Part shown: one piece after another, positions 1 through 8,983 of the stretch | How the letters are laid out: each line of letters begins with the position of its first letter | Position numbering within the stretch: position 1 is the first letter of the stretch | Source: an uncultured Flavobacteriales bacterium | GTDB taxonomy: Bacteria > Bacteroidota > Bacteroidia > Flavobacteriales_F > PHOS-HE28 | Assembly: GCA_937872175.1 (NCBI GenBank) | Contig: CALMPI010000017.1 | Span: forward strand, 283,177-347,176 | DNA: 64,000 bases | Direction of reading: 5' to 3' | Translations under genes and position numbers: made by a program | The notes under the pieces: generated by a model | The model's database searches: none | Told to the model about the DNA's origin: nothing | What the model saw: only the letters and a program-made list of their open reading frames with translations

Positions 1-716
1 CCCACTTCGTGGGTGAGGGTGCGCGAGCGGCCCGGGCTGCTGGTGCCGATGCTGCCCGTGTAGTTGTGCAGGAGCACGATCCCGTCCGCAGCGGCGGCCC
101 AGGAGCTGTTCACCGAACCCGGGGTCAGCGTATAACCAGCAGCGCCGTCGGCATAGGCGCAGACCCAGACGTTCAGGTACTTGTTCCGCGGCCACTGGAT
201 CAGGTCCTTCATGTCCTGCGTGCCGTCGTTGGTGAGGATGCTCTGGATGCGGTTGATACCGCTGGTGCAGTTGCCGTCCGGGTCCAGCTGGGCCAGTCGG
301 AAGGTGATTCCCACATCGGCCACGATACCCAGGAACTCAGGCCGCACGTTGTCCCAGTCGGCGTTCAGCTTGTTGAAGTCGTCGTTCAGCACCCGGATCG
401 CATCGTGCACCTGGGCATCGCTGATGTTCTCCGGACCGTTGTTGTGGATGATGTGGAACACCACTGGCAGCACGTAGGTGCTGCCACCCCGCTCGGCCTC
501 GCTCAGCTGGGCGTACTGCTGGGTGAAGGCCTCCAGGGCGGCCTCATCATCGGCGATGCGCTGCAACCGTTGGGGGTCGTTCTGGTGGAGCGGGGCCAGA
601 TGCTCCAGGGAGTGCGTGCTGCAGTGGAACGGCACGTCCTGTTGGGCCAGGGCGGGGTGCAGCAGCAGAAGGGCCGACGCCAGGGCGAGCGGTCCGAAAG
701 GGTTCGTACGGGTCAT
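1..716 (-). CDS. Secreted M43 (pappalysin-like) zinc metalloprotease, N-terminal part only
   Basis: The gene runs off the left edge of the window, so only about 238 N-terminal residues are present. The start (ATG ending at 716) is followed by MTRTNPFGPLALASALLLL and an Ala-Leu-Ala-Gln cleavage site, a good Sec signal peptide. The mature part has the typical M43 layout: a VLPVVFHIIHN strand, a DAIRVLNDDFNK segment, FRLAQLDPDGNCTSGINR, and WPRNKYLNVWVC. It ends in TLTHEVG, which begins the HEXXHXXGXXH zinc motif; the rest of the motif lies outside the window. In Flavobacteriales such proteases are usually T9SS cargo, but the C-terminus cannot be seen. A TATCTTGC promoter-like box lies at 742-749 on the minus strand. 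Family call is firm; substrate unknown. Confidence 0.85.
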   Translation of the reverse strand, partial: MTRTNPFGPLALASALLLLHPALAQQDVPFHCSTHSLEHLAPLHQNDPQRLQRIADDEAALEAFTQQYAQLSEAERGGSTYVLPVVFHIIHNNGPENISDAQVHDAIRVLNDDFNKLNADWDNVRPEFLGIVADVGITFRLAQLDPDGNCTSGINRIQSILTNDGTQDMKDLIQWPRNKYLNVWVCAYADGAAGYTLTPGSVNSSWAAAADGIVLLHNYTGSIGTSSPGRSRTLTHEV

Positions 717-887
717 AGCAAGGGGCTCGGAAGTAGGGGAGCGCAAGATAAACGGCCACCCCCCTCCAACTGTTGGTCAACAACCCCGCATTTCGCCCCG
801 ACCCTTGGGATCCGAGCCGGGAATGACAACCGGCTGACGATCAGAGGCTGCAGCGCCCAGCTCCGTTGGTCGTTCGCCGGGGGGCGT

Positions 888-2033
888 TCAGCCGATGGCC
901 TGAGCCAGGTCGTCGATCAGGTCGGCCGCGTCCTCCGTGCCCACGCTCAGGCGGATCAAGGTGTCGGCCAGCCCGTTGCGCAGGCGCTCTTCCCGGGGGA
1001 TGCTCGCATGCGTCATGCTCGCCGGGTGCCCGATCAGGCTCTCCACCCCGCCGAGCGATTCGGCCAGGGCGAACAGGCTGGTCCGCGACAGCACCCGGGT
1101 GGCGTCCTCCATGCGGTCGCCCTTCAGGGTGAAGCTCACCATGCCGCCGAAGCCGCGCATCTGGGCCTTGGCCACGCCGTGGTTGGCGTGCTCGGGCAGG
1201 CCGGGCCAGTACACGCGATCCACCATCGGGTGCGCCTTCAGGAAGTGGGCCACCGCCTCGCCGTTGAGGCAGTGCCGCTCCATCCGCAGGTGCAGGGTCT
1301 TCAGGCCGCGCAGCACCAGGAAGCAGTCCATGGGGCCGGGGGTGGCGCCGCTGCTGTTCTGCACGAAGGCCAGGCGCTCCGCGATGGCATCGTCGTTCAC
1401 CACCAGCGCGCCCATCACCACGTCGCTGTGGCCGCCCAGGTACTTGGTGGCCGAGTGCATCACGATGTCGGCGCCCCGATCAAGGGGGTTCTGCAGGGCC
1501 GGGCTGGCGAAGGTGTTGTCCACCGCCAGCCAGCAGCCCTGCGCCTTGGCCAGCGCGGCCATGGCCGCGATGTCGATCACCTTCAGCAGCGGGTTGGTGG
1601 GGGTCTCCACCCAGATCAGGCGTGTGGCGGGCGTCAGGGCCTGCTTCACTTGGGCCGGATCGGCCATGTCCACGAAGCTGAAGCGGATGCCGAAGCCCTC
1701 GAAGATCTTGGTGAACAGGCGGTAGGTGCCGCCGTACAGGTCATTGGTGCTCACCACATGGTCCCCCGGCTTCAGCAGCTTGATCAGGGCGTCGATGCTG
1801 GCCATGCCCGTGGCGAAGCACAGGCCATGGCGCCCGTTCTCCAGTTCGGCCAGGGCCCGCTGCAGCGCGGTGCGCGTGGGGTTGTGCGTGCGGCTGTACT
1901 CGTAGCCCTTGTGGTCGCCGGGGGCGGCCTGCACGTAGGTGCTCGTCTGGTAGATCGGCGTCATGATGGCGCCCGTGGTGGGGTCGGGCTCCACGCCGGC
2001 GTGTACGGCCTTGGTGCCGAAGCGATGGCTCAT
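888..2033 (-). CDS. Cystathionine gamma-synthase / gamma-lyase family PLP enzyme
   Basis: A 381-residue member of the Cys/Met-metabolism PLP family (fold type I), which makes or splits cystathionine in trans-sulfuration. YSRTHNPTR lies at about residues 46-54, ETPTNPLL at about 143-150 and the PLP-binding lysine in HSATKYLGGH at about residue 197. The C-terminal SLGGVESLIGHPASMTH block is typical of the family. I chose the ATG at 2033 because it begins MSHRFGTKAVHAG, the usual family N-terminus; an upstream in-frame ATG at 2108 would add 25 residues of non-homologous-looking sequence. A TACCTTCG box lies at 2062-2069, just upstream on this strand. The family cannot be split into synthase (metB) and lyase (mccB/cth) by eye, so no symbol is given. 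It is monocistronic. Confidence 0.93.
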   Translation of the reverse strand: MSHRFGTKAVHAGVEPDPTTGAIMTPIYQTSTYVQAAPGDHKGYEYSRTHNPTRTALQRALAELENGRHGLCFATGMASIDALIKLLKPGDHVVSTNDLYGGTYRLFTKIFEGFGIRFSFVDMADPAQVKQALTPATRLIWVETPTNPLLKVIDIAAMAALAKAQGCWLAVDNTFASPALQNPLDRGADIVMHSATKYLGGHSDVVMGALVVNDDAIAERLAFVQNSSGATPGPMDCFLVLRGLKTLHLRMERHCLNGEAVAHFLKAHPMVDRVYWPGLPEHANHGVAKAQMRGFGGMVSFTLKGDRMEDATRVLSRTSLFALAESLGGVESLIGHPASMTHASIPREERLRNGLADTLIRLSVGTEDAADLIDDLAQAIG

Positions 2034-2061
2034 GGGGTCGAGGGACTTGTTCGTTGCGGCG

Positions 2062-2069
2062 CGAAGGTA
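2062..2069 (-). promoter_or_regulatory. -7-like box TACCTTCG for the cystathionine enzyme
   Basis: TACCTTCG differs by one base from the Bacteroidota sigma -7 consensus TAnnTTTG. It lies 28 bases upstream of the ATG at 2033, so the 5' leader would be short. No -33 TTG was evident. Confidence 0.5.
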
Positions 2070-2249
2070 GAGGGGGTGCGGAGACGGGTGCATTGCCGTG
2101 ATCATCACCGGATGCTGTCCGATGGGTTCGTACCCCTTTTCCGCTTCGATCGATCGATCCGTGTCGGAAGGATCGGTTTTCAGCTTAGCTTCGACCAGGC
2201 TCTTCCTTCGTCAGGAAAGTCATTTCGTTCACCAACCCACGCAGCTGCC

Positions 2250-4994
2250 ATGAAGCCTCGTTCCTTCTTCCTGTGCGGCGTTCTGTTCCTCGCTGCAACC
2301 GCCCAAGCCCAGCTTCTGGATGCCACCGGCGATACCTTGGGGCCCATCGCCTACCGGACGGAGATGGGTCAGACCATCGACACGGATGGCGATCCCCCAG
2401 GCGACCTGCTGTACTATTCGGAGGGCCATCCCGTTACGGTGTGGATCCACGAGACACCCGCCATGACCTTCTCCTTCCGCGACCGGGACACCCTGTACAG
2501 CGTGCGCATGGACTTCGTGGGCGAAGGGGTGGACCCCGGCGCCGTGCTGAGCGTGATCAAGGAGACCGCCGACCACAGCAACTACTACCTGGCCCACACC
2601 GGCGCGGGGGTGGAGCAGGTACCGGCCGCCGGGGCGCTTTGGCGCGAGCACCTGTATCCGAAGATCAGTGTGCAGCACTACGCGGGTGCCTACGGTCCCA
2701 AGATGGCCTTCGTGATGGAGCCGGGTGCCGAACCGGCCCAGATCCAGATGCTCTTCAGCGGGCAGGACAGCCTGGCGATCGACTGGCAGGGGGCGGTGCG
2801 CGCCTACGTGGGCGAGCGCTTCCTGCGGCTGGAGGAGGCCTTCGCCTACCAGGTGATCAACGGCAGCGTCGTGCCCGTAAGCTGGTCGCCGAACTACGAC
2901 CTGGTGAACGGCGGCGCACAGGTCTTCTTCGAGTTCGGCACCTTCGATGACAACTACCCGTTGATCTTCCAGATCGGCCCTCCACCCCCACTGGGCGGCG
3001 GTGGTGCCACCTCGGACTGGCGCACCCTGCTGGGCAGTGCCACCGGAATCGGTGGCGGCGACTCCTGGGGCAACGCGGCCGTGGCCGCGCCCGATGGCGA
3101 CCTGCTCATCGCCGGCAACACGCTGGATCAGGTCTTCCCCGCCAACACCGGTACGGTGATCCATCAGGGTGTGTGGGACATCTACTACGGTCGCTTCGAT
3201 TATGCCCCCGGGAACCCGGCCAATGATGCCCAGTTGCTGCACACCACCTACTTCGGGGGCACGGGCTCGGACAAGCCCATCGTGGCGCACTACGCCAGCG
3301 ATGACCGGCTCTACATTGGTGGCTGGAGCAACAGCGAGGACGTTACCATCGAGCCTGGTGCAGACCCTCAAGATGGAAGTTACTGGCAGGACGCATTGAA
3401 AGGTGATTCGGACGGGCTACTGATGGTCGTGGACCCTGCACAAGGGAACCTCCTGCGCAGCACCTATTTCGGCGGTGAGGGCGATGAGATGTTCACGGCC
3501 GCAACGGAGGATGTGTTCGGCGACCTGTACTTCGGTGGGGCCACCAGCACGGCCACGGGCACGGCCAGCGGCACCTGCACGGCCGTGGCCACGGGCCTGC
3601 CCTTGTGCGATCCGGGCGGCACGGCCTACCACCAAACGAGCAACGCCGGTGGCACCGACTTCTTCCTCCTGAAGCTGGACCCGGACTTCCGCATGCTGAA
3701 CTCCACCTTCTACGGGGGTGCGGCGGACGACCTGCTCTTTGACATGGCCTTCTATCAGGACCCCGTGGGCTTCAACGATCGGATCATCGCCGTGGGCCGC
3801 ACGGAGGGGTCCTTGCCCCAAGGGGATCCGGGGGACTTCTGGCTTCCTGGACTAAGCGGCCCTACCGCGTTCATTGCCACGTTCACCCCCGACGGCACGG
3901 TGAAGTGGATGACGAACGTGCACGGCACCGACCGCTTGGAGGCGGCCGCGATGCAGCCACAGACCTCTCGGCTGGTGGTATCTGGCACAACCCTCGATGC
4001 CAGCTTTACGCCGGTCCCAACGTCCACGAGCTGCACAGCGGTTTCGGGCGCCCTGTCCATCTGCGACCCCGGGAACGGCGCCTACCACGATGACGCTGTT
4101 GATGGTGTGGATGAGTATTTCGCGGAGTTCGATGTGCTGACCGGCGAGATGCTATGGTCCACCGTGCATGGTGGCTCGGTGTTCGAACATGCCGGTGAGA
4201 GCGCCGTGGAGGTGTACGACGCCTGGCAATACCATCCCTTCCTAATCCGGCGCTTCAGTGATCTGGTGATCGATGCTGAAGGGAGCATCTTTGCCATGGG
4301 CATCGCCACGCAGTCCTTGGACCACTCGGATGGCCTGTTGCAGACCCACCCTACGTTGACCGCCTTCGGTCTATACAACCAGCCGTGGTATTCGGACATG
4401 GGCACCGGGCAGACCGAGATCCTATTGAAGTGCTTCGACATCGATCGGGTGCGTCTATGGTCCAGCACCTTCGGCAGCCGATTCACCCATGTGGATCACC
4501 TTTCGGACAAAGCATGGCGGCCGGGCGCATGCGATTGGGGTCACAGCCTCGTGCTCGTTCCGGGGGAGGCCCTCTATTGTGCAGGAAGTTCCGGTGGCAT
4601 CCAGTTCGATGATGCGTGCCCATATCCCGGAACCTCGTGGTGTGAACCCTCGGTACCCTATGCAGCCGCTGCGGATCTGTCCCATGGGTTCGCCGCCCGC
4701 TTGAACCTTCAAGAGATCAGCATCGGCGTGCCTGATGATCTTTTCTTGGAAGCGCTCGGCCTATCCTGTTCTCCGAATCCAGCGGGAGATCACGTCCGCG
4801 TGAGCGTGGGGAAGCGGGCCTTGGCCCATGAACAGGTGGACCTGGTGGATGCACAAGGCCGGTTGGTGCTGCGGGCTCGCACCGATGCGGACGGCACCCT
4901 CTGGCTACCTCAGCTGGGGACAGGGCTGTACAGCGTGGTCTGGCTCGGTGTGGACGGCAGCACGCCGACCTCCACGCGGTTCGTCAAACACTGA
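2250..4994 (+). CDS. T9SS type A cargo protein with SBBP-type beta-propeller repeats
   Basis: A 914-residue secreted protein. The ATG at 2250 gives a clean signal peptide (MKPRSFFLCGVLFLAATAQAQ); the open frame extends far upstream but there it lies opposite the cystathionine gene and the M43 gene, so I reject the extension. The middle carries repeated blades with YFGG or FYGG plus a G-D pair, for example near residues 334, 405 and 487, as in SBBP beta-propeller proteins. Three loops in the propeller carry close cysteine pairs. The last 75 or so residues (from SCSPNPAGDH, about 839) form a type A sorting domain ending in TRFVKH. It probably acts at the cell surface or outside. The next gene, another T9SS cargo, starts 3 bases after the stop, so the two are likely co-transcribed. 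Confidence 0.9.
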   Translation: MKPRSFFLCGVLFLAATAQAQLLDATGDTLGPIAYRTEMGQTIDTDGDPPGDLLYYSEGHPVTVWIHETPAMTFSFRDRDTLYSVRMDFVGEGVDPGAVLSVIKETADHSNYYLAHTGAGVEQVPAAGALWREHLYPKISVQHYAGAYGPKMAFVMEPGAEPAQIQMLFSGQDSLAIDWQGAVRAYVGERFLRLEEAFAYQVINGSVVPVSWSPNYDLVNGGAQVFFEFGTFDDNYPLIFQIGPPPPLGGGGATSDWRTLLGSATGIGGGDSWGNAAVAAPDGDLLIAGNTLDQVFPANTGTVIHQGVWDIYYGRFDYAPGNPANDAQLLHTTYFGGTGSDKPIVAHYASDDRLYIGGWSNSEDVTIEPGADPQDGSYWQDALKGDSDGLLMVVDPAQGNLLRSTYFGGEGDEMFTAATEDVFGDLYFGGATSTATGTASGTCTAVATGLPLCDPGGTAYHQTSNAGGTDFFLLKLDPDFRMLNSTFYGGAADDLLFDMAFYQDPVGFNDRIIAVGRTEGSLPQGDPGDFWLPGLSGPTAFIATFTPDGTVKWMTNVHGTDRLEAAAMQPQTSRLVVSGTTLDASFTPVPTSTSCTAVSGALSICDPGNGAYHDDAVDGVDEYFAEFDVLTGEMLWSTVHGGSVFEHAGESAVEVYDAWQYHPFLIRRFSDLVIDAEGSIFAMGIATQSLDHSDGLLQTHPTLTAFGLYNQPWYSDMGTGQTEILLKCFDIDRVRLWSSTFGSRFTHVDHLSDKAWRPGACDWGHSLVLVPGEALYCAGSSGGIQFDDACPYPGTSWCEPSVPYAAAADLSHGFAARLNLQEISIGVPDDLFLEALGLSCSPNPAGDHVRVSVGKRALAHEQVDLVDAQGRLVLRARTDADGTLWLPQLGTGLYSVVWLGVDGSTPTSTRFVKH

Positions 4995-4997
4995 GCG

Positions 4998-6467
4998 ATG
5001 GGCTACTACCGGCTTGGCGGCGTGGCCGCCGCATTCTTCATCCTCACAACGCCCCCCTTGCATGCCCAATGGCCATCATTATTTGCTCCGCTTGGGTCTG
5101 GCGTAACGCCACAAGGTGTCCTTAGCATGGTGGAGGACAGCCTGAACGACGTGTTTTACTTGGGAGGGATCTTCGCACGCACCGGGGACGGAGCCGTGGT
5201 GAGTCCTGGTGTGATCGAATGGAATGGTCATTCCTTTTCGGCCTTGGGTTGTGGACTGCACGGTGGAACATGGGACTGTGCAAGCCAGATCAACAATGGC
5301 AGTCATGTCTTTACGTTGACCATGCATCAAGGGCAGTTGTATGCTGGCGGATGGTTCACGCACTCTGGTACACAAATGGTCTCCAAGATCGCCTGTTGGG
5401 ATGCGGCTGTTTCATTATGGAAACCGCTCCAGAACGGCCTGAGCGGCCCGGTGTACAGCCTGCGTTCCTATCCGGACGGGCTCTATGCGGCGGGTTGGTT
5501 CGAGTACGCCAACGACACCCTGGAGGTGAACGGCCTGGCGCGCTGGGATGGCAGCACCTGGCATAAGGTACACGACCTGCCCAAGCTGAACCCCAACGAC
5601 ATCAACCGCATCAACGACCTGGCCTACTACCAAGGCGAGCTGTACATCGGTGGGAATTTCGGTGGCACCAACGGCCGGTTGGACATCGCCAAATGGGATG
5701 GCACGGCCTGGGTGGATGTGGACGGCGGCTTCCTGGGTGTCTTCAGCACGGTGAACAAGTTCGCGGTACACGACGGGTTGCTATACATCGCGGGCTCCTT
5801 CGCCAACTACCCGCCCTACGGCCACCCGGACAATCCGGGCAGCGGCATCGTCACTTGGGATGGCAGCACCTGGGACGACCTGGCCGGGGGCACCTCGGGG
5901 TCCAGCAACGCCACCGTTACCCGCATGGTGTGGCTGCACGACACCTTGCATGTGGTGGGCCTGTTCGGCCGCATCGGCGGGGTACCTACGGGCCGGATCG
6001 CGCGGTGGGACGGCCAGCGGTGGTGCAGCTTGGTGCCGCCGGACTACTTCTATCCGGACATCGGCCCCATCGGCGTGTTCCGCGACACCTTGTATGTGGG
6101 CGGTTCCTTCACGGTGGCCGGTCCGGACAGCATCAACCGCGTGGCCAAGTGGGTGGCGGGCGGCTATGTGGACAGTTGCCAGGTGATCGTGGGCGTGGGT
6201 CCGGAGCACGAGGATCCGCAGGGAACAGGCGGGCTTTCGCTACATCCCAACCCGGCTGATGAGGTGGTGGCCCTCTCACAGGGTGGCCGACCCCTGCCCG
6301 GTGTTGCCTATGTGGTACACGATGCGCTCGGGCGCCTTGTGGGGTCCGGCCGAACGGACGTGGTGTCCACGCTGGATGTGCGCTACTTGGTCCCAGGGGC
6401 GTATGCGGTCACGGTGTTGAACGGCCAAGGCGGTGTGCTCGGCCAGGGGCGCATGATCAAGCACTGA
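4998..6467 (+). CDS. T9SS type A cargo protein with Kelch-like repeats
   Basis: A 489-residue secreted protein. The signal peptide is MGYYRLGGVAAAFFILTTP... ending PLHAQW. The body consists of repeated units of about 50 residues built on a G-ARWDG-S-W or WDG-T-W core, alternating with LYIGG/LYAGG strands. This is the pattern of delta-60/Kelch-like beta-propellers. The T9SS type A domain begins near residue 413 (LHPNPADEV) and ends in GQGRMIKH. It lies directly behind the preceding T9SS gene with a 3-base gap, suggesting one operon. The molecular function is not visible; the propeller argues for binding rather than catalysis. Confidence 0.88.
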   Translation: MGYYRLGGVAAAFFILTTPPLHAQWPSLFAPLGSGVTPQGVLSMVEDSLNDVFYLGGIFARTGDGAVVSPGVIEWNGHSFSALGCGLHGGTWDCASQINNGSHVFTLTMHQGQLYAGGWFTHSGTQMVSKIACWDAAVSLWKPLQNGLSGPVYSLRSYPDGLYAAGWFEYANDTLEVNGLARWDGSTWHKVHDLPKLNPNDINRINDLAYYQGELYIGGNFGGTNGRLDIAKWDGTAWVDVDGGFLGVFSTVNKFAVHDGLLYIAGSFANYPPYGHPDNPGSGIVTWDGSTWDDLAGGTSGSSNATVTRMVWLHDTLHVVGLFGRIGGVPTGRIARWDGQRWCSLVPPDYFYPDIGPIGVFRDTLYVGGSFTVAGPDSINRVAKWVAGGYVDSCQVIVGVGPEHEDPQGTGGLSLHPNPADEVVALSQGGRPLPGVAYVVHDALGRLVGSGRTDVVSTLDVRYLVPGAYAVTVLNGQGGVLGQGRMIKH

Positions 6468-6594
6468 GCGAACGGTCGGGGCTGTGGCCTCATCCACCGC
6501 ATGGTGTGTTGTTGGTCGATCCATCCCTGAGTCCTCTCTTTGCCGCACGGGGTGCTTCCTTGGTCGAGGTGCTCCCTTGGCAGGCGGCTCCCCC

Positions 6595-7512
6595 ATGTCC
6601 CCCCGCACCCGCGCCCACCTGGCCCTCTTTGCGGTGAACCTCATCTACGGGGCCAACTACGCCGTGGCCAAGGGCCTGATGCCAGGGGTCATCGGACCCT
6701 CCGGCTTCATCCTGGTGCGGGTGCTGGGCGCGGTGGTGCTCTTCTGGCTGCTGCGGCTGCTGCGCCCCGAGCGCGTGGCGTGGAGCGATGCGCCCCGCCT
6801 GGTGCTGTGCGCGGTCTTCGGCGTGGCGCTCAATCAGCTCTGCTTCTTCCACGGCCTGATGCGCACCAGCCCGCTGCACGCCAGCCTAATCATGGTGGCC
6901 GCGCCCATCCTGGTGCTGGTGTTCGCCGCGGTGCTCATCGGCGAACGGGTCACCTGGGGCAAGGCCGTGGGCATCGCCTTGGGCGCCACCGGGGCCACCG
7001 TGCTGTTGGTGCTGGGGGCCGGGGGCGCCGATGCGGGGGCCACGTTGCTGGGCGACCTTTTCATCCTGGTGAACGCGGCCTCCTTCGCGTTGTACCTCGT
7101 GCTGGTGAAGCCCCTGATGCGCACCTACACCGCCGTCACGGTCATGGCCTGGAGCTTCGCCATCGGCACGGTGCTGGTGCTGCCCTTCGGTTTGGCTGAT
7201 GTGGCCACCGTCCACTGGACGACGTTGGGTGCCGGCATCTGGTGGGCCATCGCCTTCGTGGTGGTGGGCGTCACCTTCGTGGCCTACCTGCTGAACACCT
7301 GGGCCCTGCGGGTGGTGGACCCCGGGGTGGTGGGCACCTACATCTACCTGCAGCCGCTGATGGCGGTGGCCTTCGCGTGGGTGTACGCGGTGGGTGGCAT
7401 CGCTCCGGCGGGTGCGCTCGCTCCGCCGGAGATCCGGCCCGTGCATGGGCTCTGCGCGGCGCTCATCTTCCTGGGCGTGCACCTGGTGAACCGCGCGGAC
7501 CGTCGCACGTGA
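6595..7512 (+). CDS. DMT-superfamily transporter (EamA family)
   Basis: A 305-residue inner-membrane protein with about ten hydrophobic segments in two EamA halves. The first half starts LALFAVNLIYGANYAVAKG and includes the NQLCFFHGLMRTSPLHAS segment. The second half begins with LGDLFILVNAASFALYLVLVKPLM and ends LMAVAFAWVYAVGG...LIFLGVHLVNR. This is the normal length and duplication of the drug/metabolite transporter superfamily, which exports metabolites or amino acids; the substrate cannot be read from sequence. I chose the ATG at 6595 (MSPRTRAHLALFAVNL) over an upstream in-frame ATG at 6484, whose translation is not membrane-like. A TCTCTTTG box at 6535-6542 could be its promoter. Confidence 0.9.
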   Translation: MSPRTRAHLALFAVNLIYGANYAVAKGLMPGVIGPSGFILVRVLGAVVLFWLLRLLRPERVAWSDAPRLVLCAVFGVALNQLCFFHGLMRTSPLHASLIMVAAPILVLVFAAVLIGERVTWGKAVGIALGATGATVLLVLGAGGADAGATLLGDLFILVNAASFALYLVLVKPLMRTYTAVTVMAWSFAIGTVLVLPFGLADVATVHWTTLGAGIWWAIAFVVVGVTFVAYLLNTWALRVVDPGVVGTYIYLQPLMAVAFAWVYAVGGIAPAGALAPPEIRPVHGLCAALIFLGVHLVNRADRRT

Positions 7513-7522
7513 GGGCGGCCGA

Positions 7523-7530
7523 TACCTTTG
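7523..7530 (+). promoter_or_regulatory. -7 box TACCTTTG for yicC-gmk-nadD
   Basis: A perfect TAnnTTTG box ends 14 bases before the yicC ATG at 7545. The transcript would have almost no leader. No TTG was found at the -33 distance. Confidence 0.6.
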
Positions 7531-7544
7531 GCGAAAACCAGGGG

Positions 7545-8414
7545 ATGCTGCGATCAATGACCGGCTTCGGCCGGGCGGAAGGCCCGGTGGGCGAACGCAA
7601 GGCGAGCGTGGAGCTGCGGTCGCTCAACAGCAAGCAGCTGGACCTGCTGGTGAAGCTGCCCGCCGCGCACCGCGAACGGGAGGCCGAACTGCGCGCGTGG
7701 CTCGCCGAGCGGGTGGTGCGGGGCAAGGTGGAGCTCTTCGTGAACATCGACGCCGTGCGCGCGGTCGACCGGCAGGGTCTGGATGCCACCACGATCAAGG
7801 CGCAGTACGAACAGCTGAAGGCCCTGGCCGACGCGGTGGCTCCGGGGCACACCACCGACCTCCTGGGCATCGTGCTGCGGCAGGCCGAACAGCAGAAGCC
7901 CGCGGACGAGCCCACGGACCCGGCCGAGTGGGAGGCCCTGCTGACCCTGGTCCAGCAGGCCGCGGCGGCCTTCACCTCCTACCGCACCGAGGAAGGGGCC
8001 CGCCTGATGGACGACCTGCGCTCCACCGTGGCGCGCGTGGAAGCGCTGTTGACCGAGGTGGCGGCCTTGGACGCGGGACGCACCGACCGCGTGCGCGACC
8101 GGTTGCGGAGCAAGGTGGAGGAGCTGGGCACCACCGTGGACCGGAACCGCTTCGAGCAGGAGCTGGTCTACTACCTGGAGAAGTTCGACATCAACGAGGA
8201 GAAGGTGCGCCTGAAGGCCCACTGCGCCTACTTCCTGGAGACCCTCGCCGCCCCGGACCAGCAGGGACGCAAGCTGGGCTTCATCGCCCAGGAGATGGGC
8301 CGCGAGATGAACACCATCGGCTCCAAGGCCAACGATGCGGCCATGCAGAAGCTGGTGGTGCGCATGAAGGACGACCTGGAGAAGATCAAGGAGCAACTCC
8401 TGAACGTGCTGTGA
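7545..8414 (+). CDS. yicC: YicC family endoribonuclease
   Basis: A 289-residue YicC/YloC-type protein, a family now known to be endoribonucleases acting in RNA turnover. The N-terminus MLRSMTGFGRAEG and the following SVELRSLNSKQLDL block are family signatures. The C-terminal DUF1732 part (FEQELVYYLEKFDINEE, then KLGFIAQEMGREMNTIGSKA) is complete. The ATG at 7545 is fixed by this N-terminus; longer upstream frames overlap the transporter. Its stop codon overlaps the GTG start of gmk (GTGA at 8411-8414), so the two are translationally coupled. The yicC-gmk neighbourhood is conserved in many bacteria. Confidence 0.95.
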   Translation: MLRSMTGFGRAEGPVGERKASVELRSLNSKQLDLLVKLPAAHREREAELRAWLAERVVRGKVELFVNIDAVRAVDRQGLDATTIKAQYEQLKALADAVAPGHTTDLLGIVLRQAEQQKPADEPTDPAEWEALLTLVQQAAAAFTSYRTEEGARLMDDLRSTVARVEALLTEVAALDAGRTDRVRDRLRSKVEELGTTVDRNRFEQELVYYLEKFDINEEKVRLKAHCAYFLETLAAPDQQGRKLGFIAQEMGREMNTIGSKANDAAMQKLVVRMKDDLEKIKEQLLNVL

Positions 8415-8983
8415 AGGCGGAAGGCAAATGCGTGATCTGCTCGGCGCCCTCAGGCGCTGGCAAGACCACCCTGGTGCGTCATCTGCTGGCCATGGTGCCC
8501 GCGCTGGCCTTCTCCATTTCGGCCACGAGCCGACCGCGCCGCGCCAACGAGGTGGACGGGGTGGACTACCACTTCATGAGCCCGGAGGCCTTCCGTGAGC
8601 GCATCGCGCAGGACGCTTTCGTGGAGTGGGAGGAAGTGTATCCGGGCCGGTACTACGGGACGTTGCGCAGCGAGGTGGAGCGGCTGTGGGCGGAAGGGCG
8701 GCACATCGCCTTCGACGTGGACGTGGTGGGCGGGCTGAACCTGAAAGCACGGTTCGGCGAACGGGCGCTGGCCCTGTTCATCCAGCCGCCATCGCTTGAG
8801 GTGCTGGCGGAGCGCCTGGCCCGTCGCGGTACGGAGACCCCGGAGACCTTGCAGGTGCGGGTCGACAAGGCCGCCGAGGAGATCAAGGCCGCGCCGCGGT
8901 TCGATGCGGTGGTGGTGAATGACGACCTGGACCGCGCCTGCCGCGAAGCGGTGGACCGGGTCCGCAGCTTCCTGGAGCGATGA
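8411..8983 (+). CDS. gmk: Guanylate kinase
   Basis: A 190-residue guanylate kinase, converting GMP and ATP to GDP and ADP. The P-loop SAPSGAGKTT is at residues 11-20, followed by FSISATSRPRRANEVDGVDYHF (GMP-binding segment) and EWEEVYPGRYYGT. IAFDVDVVGGLNLK and the LAERLARRGTET lid are also present. The start is GTG at 8411, inside the stop of yicC; there is no ATG giving a full-length enzyme, and the distance to the P-loop fits the family. The next gene, nadD, overlaps by four bases (ATGA). Confidence 0.96.
   Translation: MKAEGKCVICSAPSGAGKTTLVRHLLAMVPALAFSISATSRPRRANEVDGVDYHFMSPEAFRERIAQDAFVEWEEVYPGRYYGTLRSEVERLWAEGRHIAFDVDVVGGLNLKARFGERALALFIQPPSLEVLAERLARRGTETPETLQVRVDKAAEEIKAAPRFDAVVVNDDLDRACREAVDRVRSFLER

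Noticed and set aside
9..2249. Long open frame in phase with the first T9SS gene, upstream of its signal peptide
   Set aside because: It lies opposite the M43 protease and the cystathionine enzyme, both clearly coding on the minus strand; the signal peptide at 2250 marks the true start.
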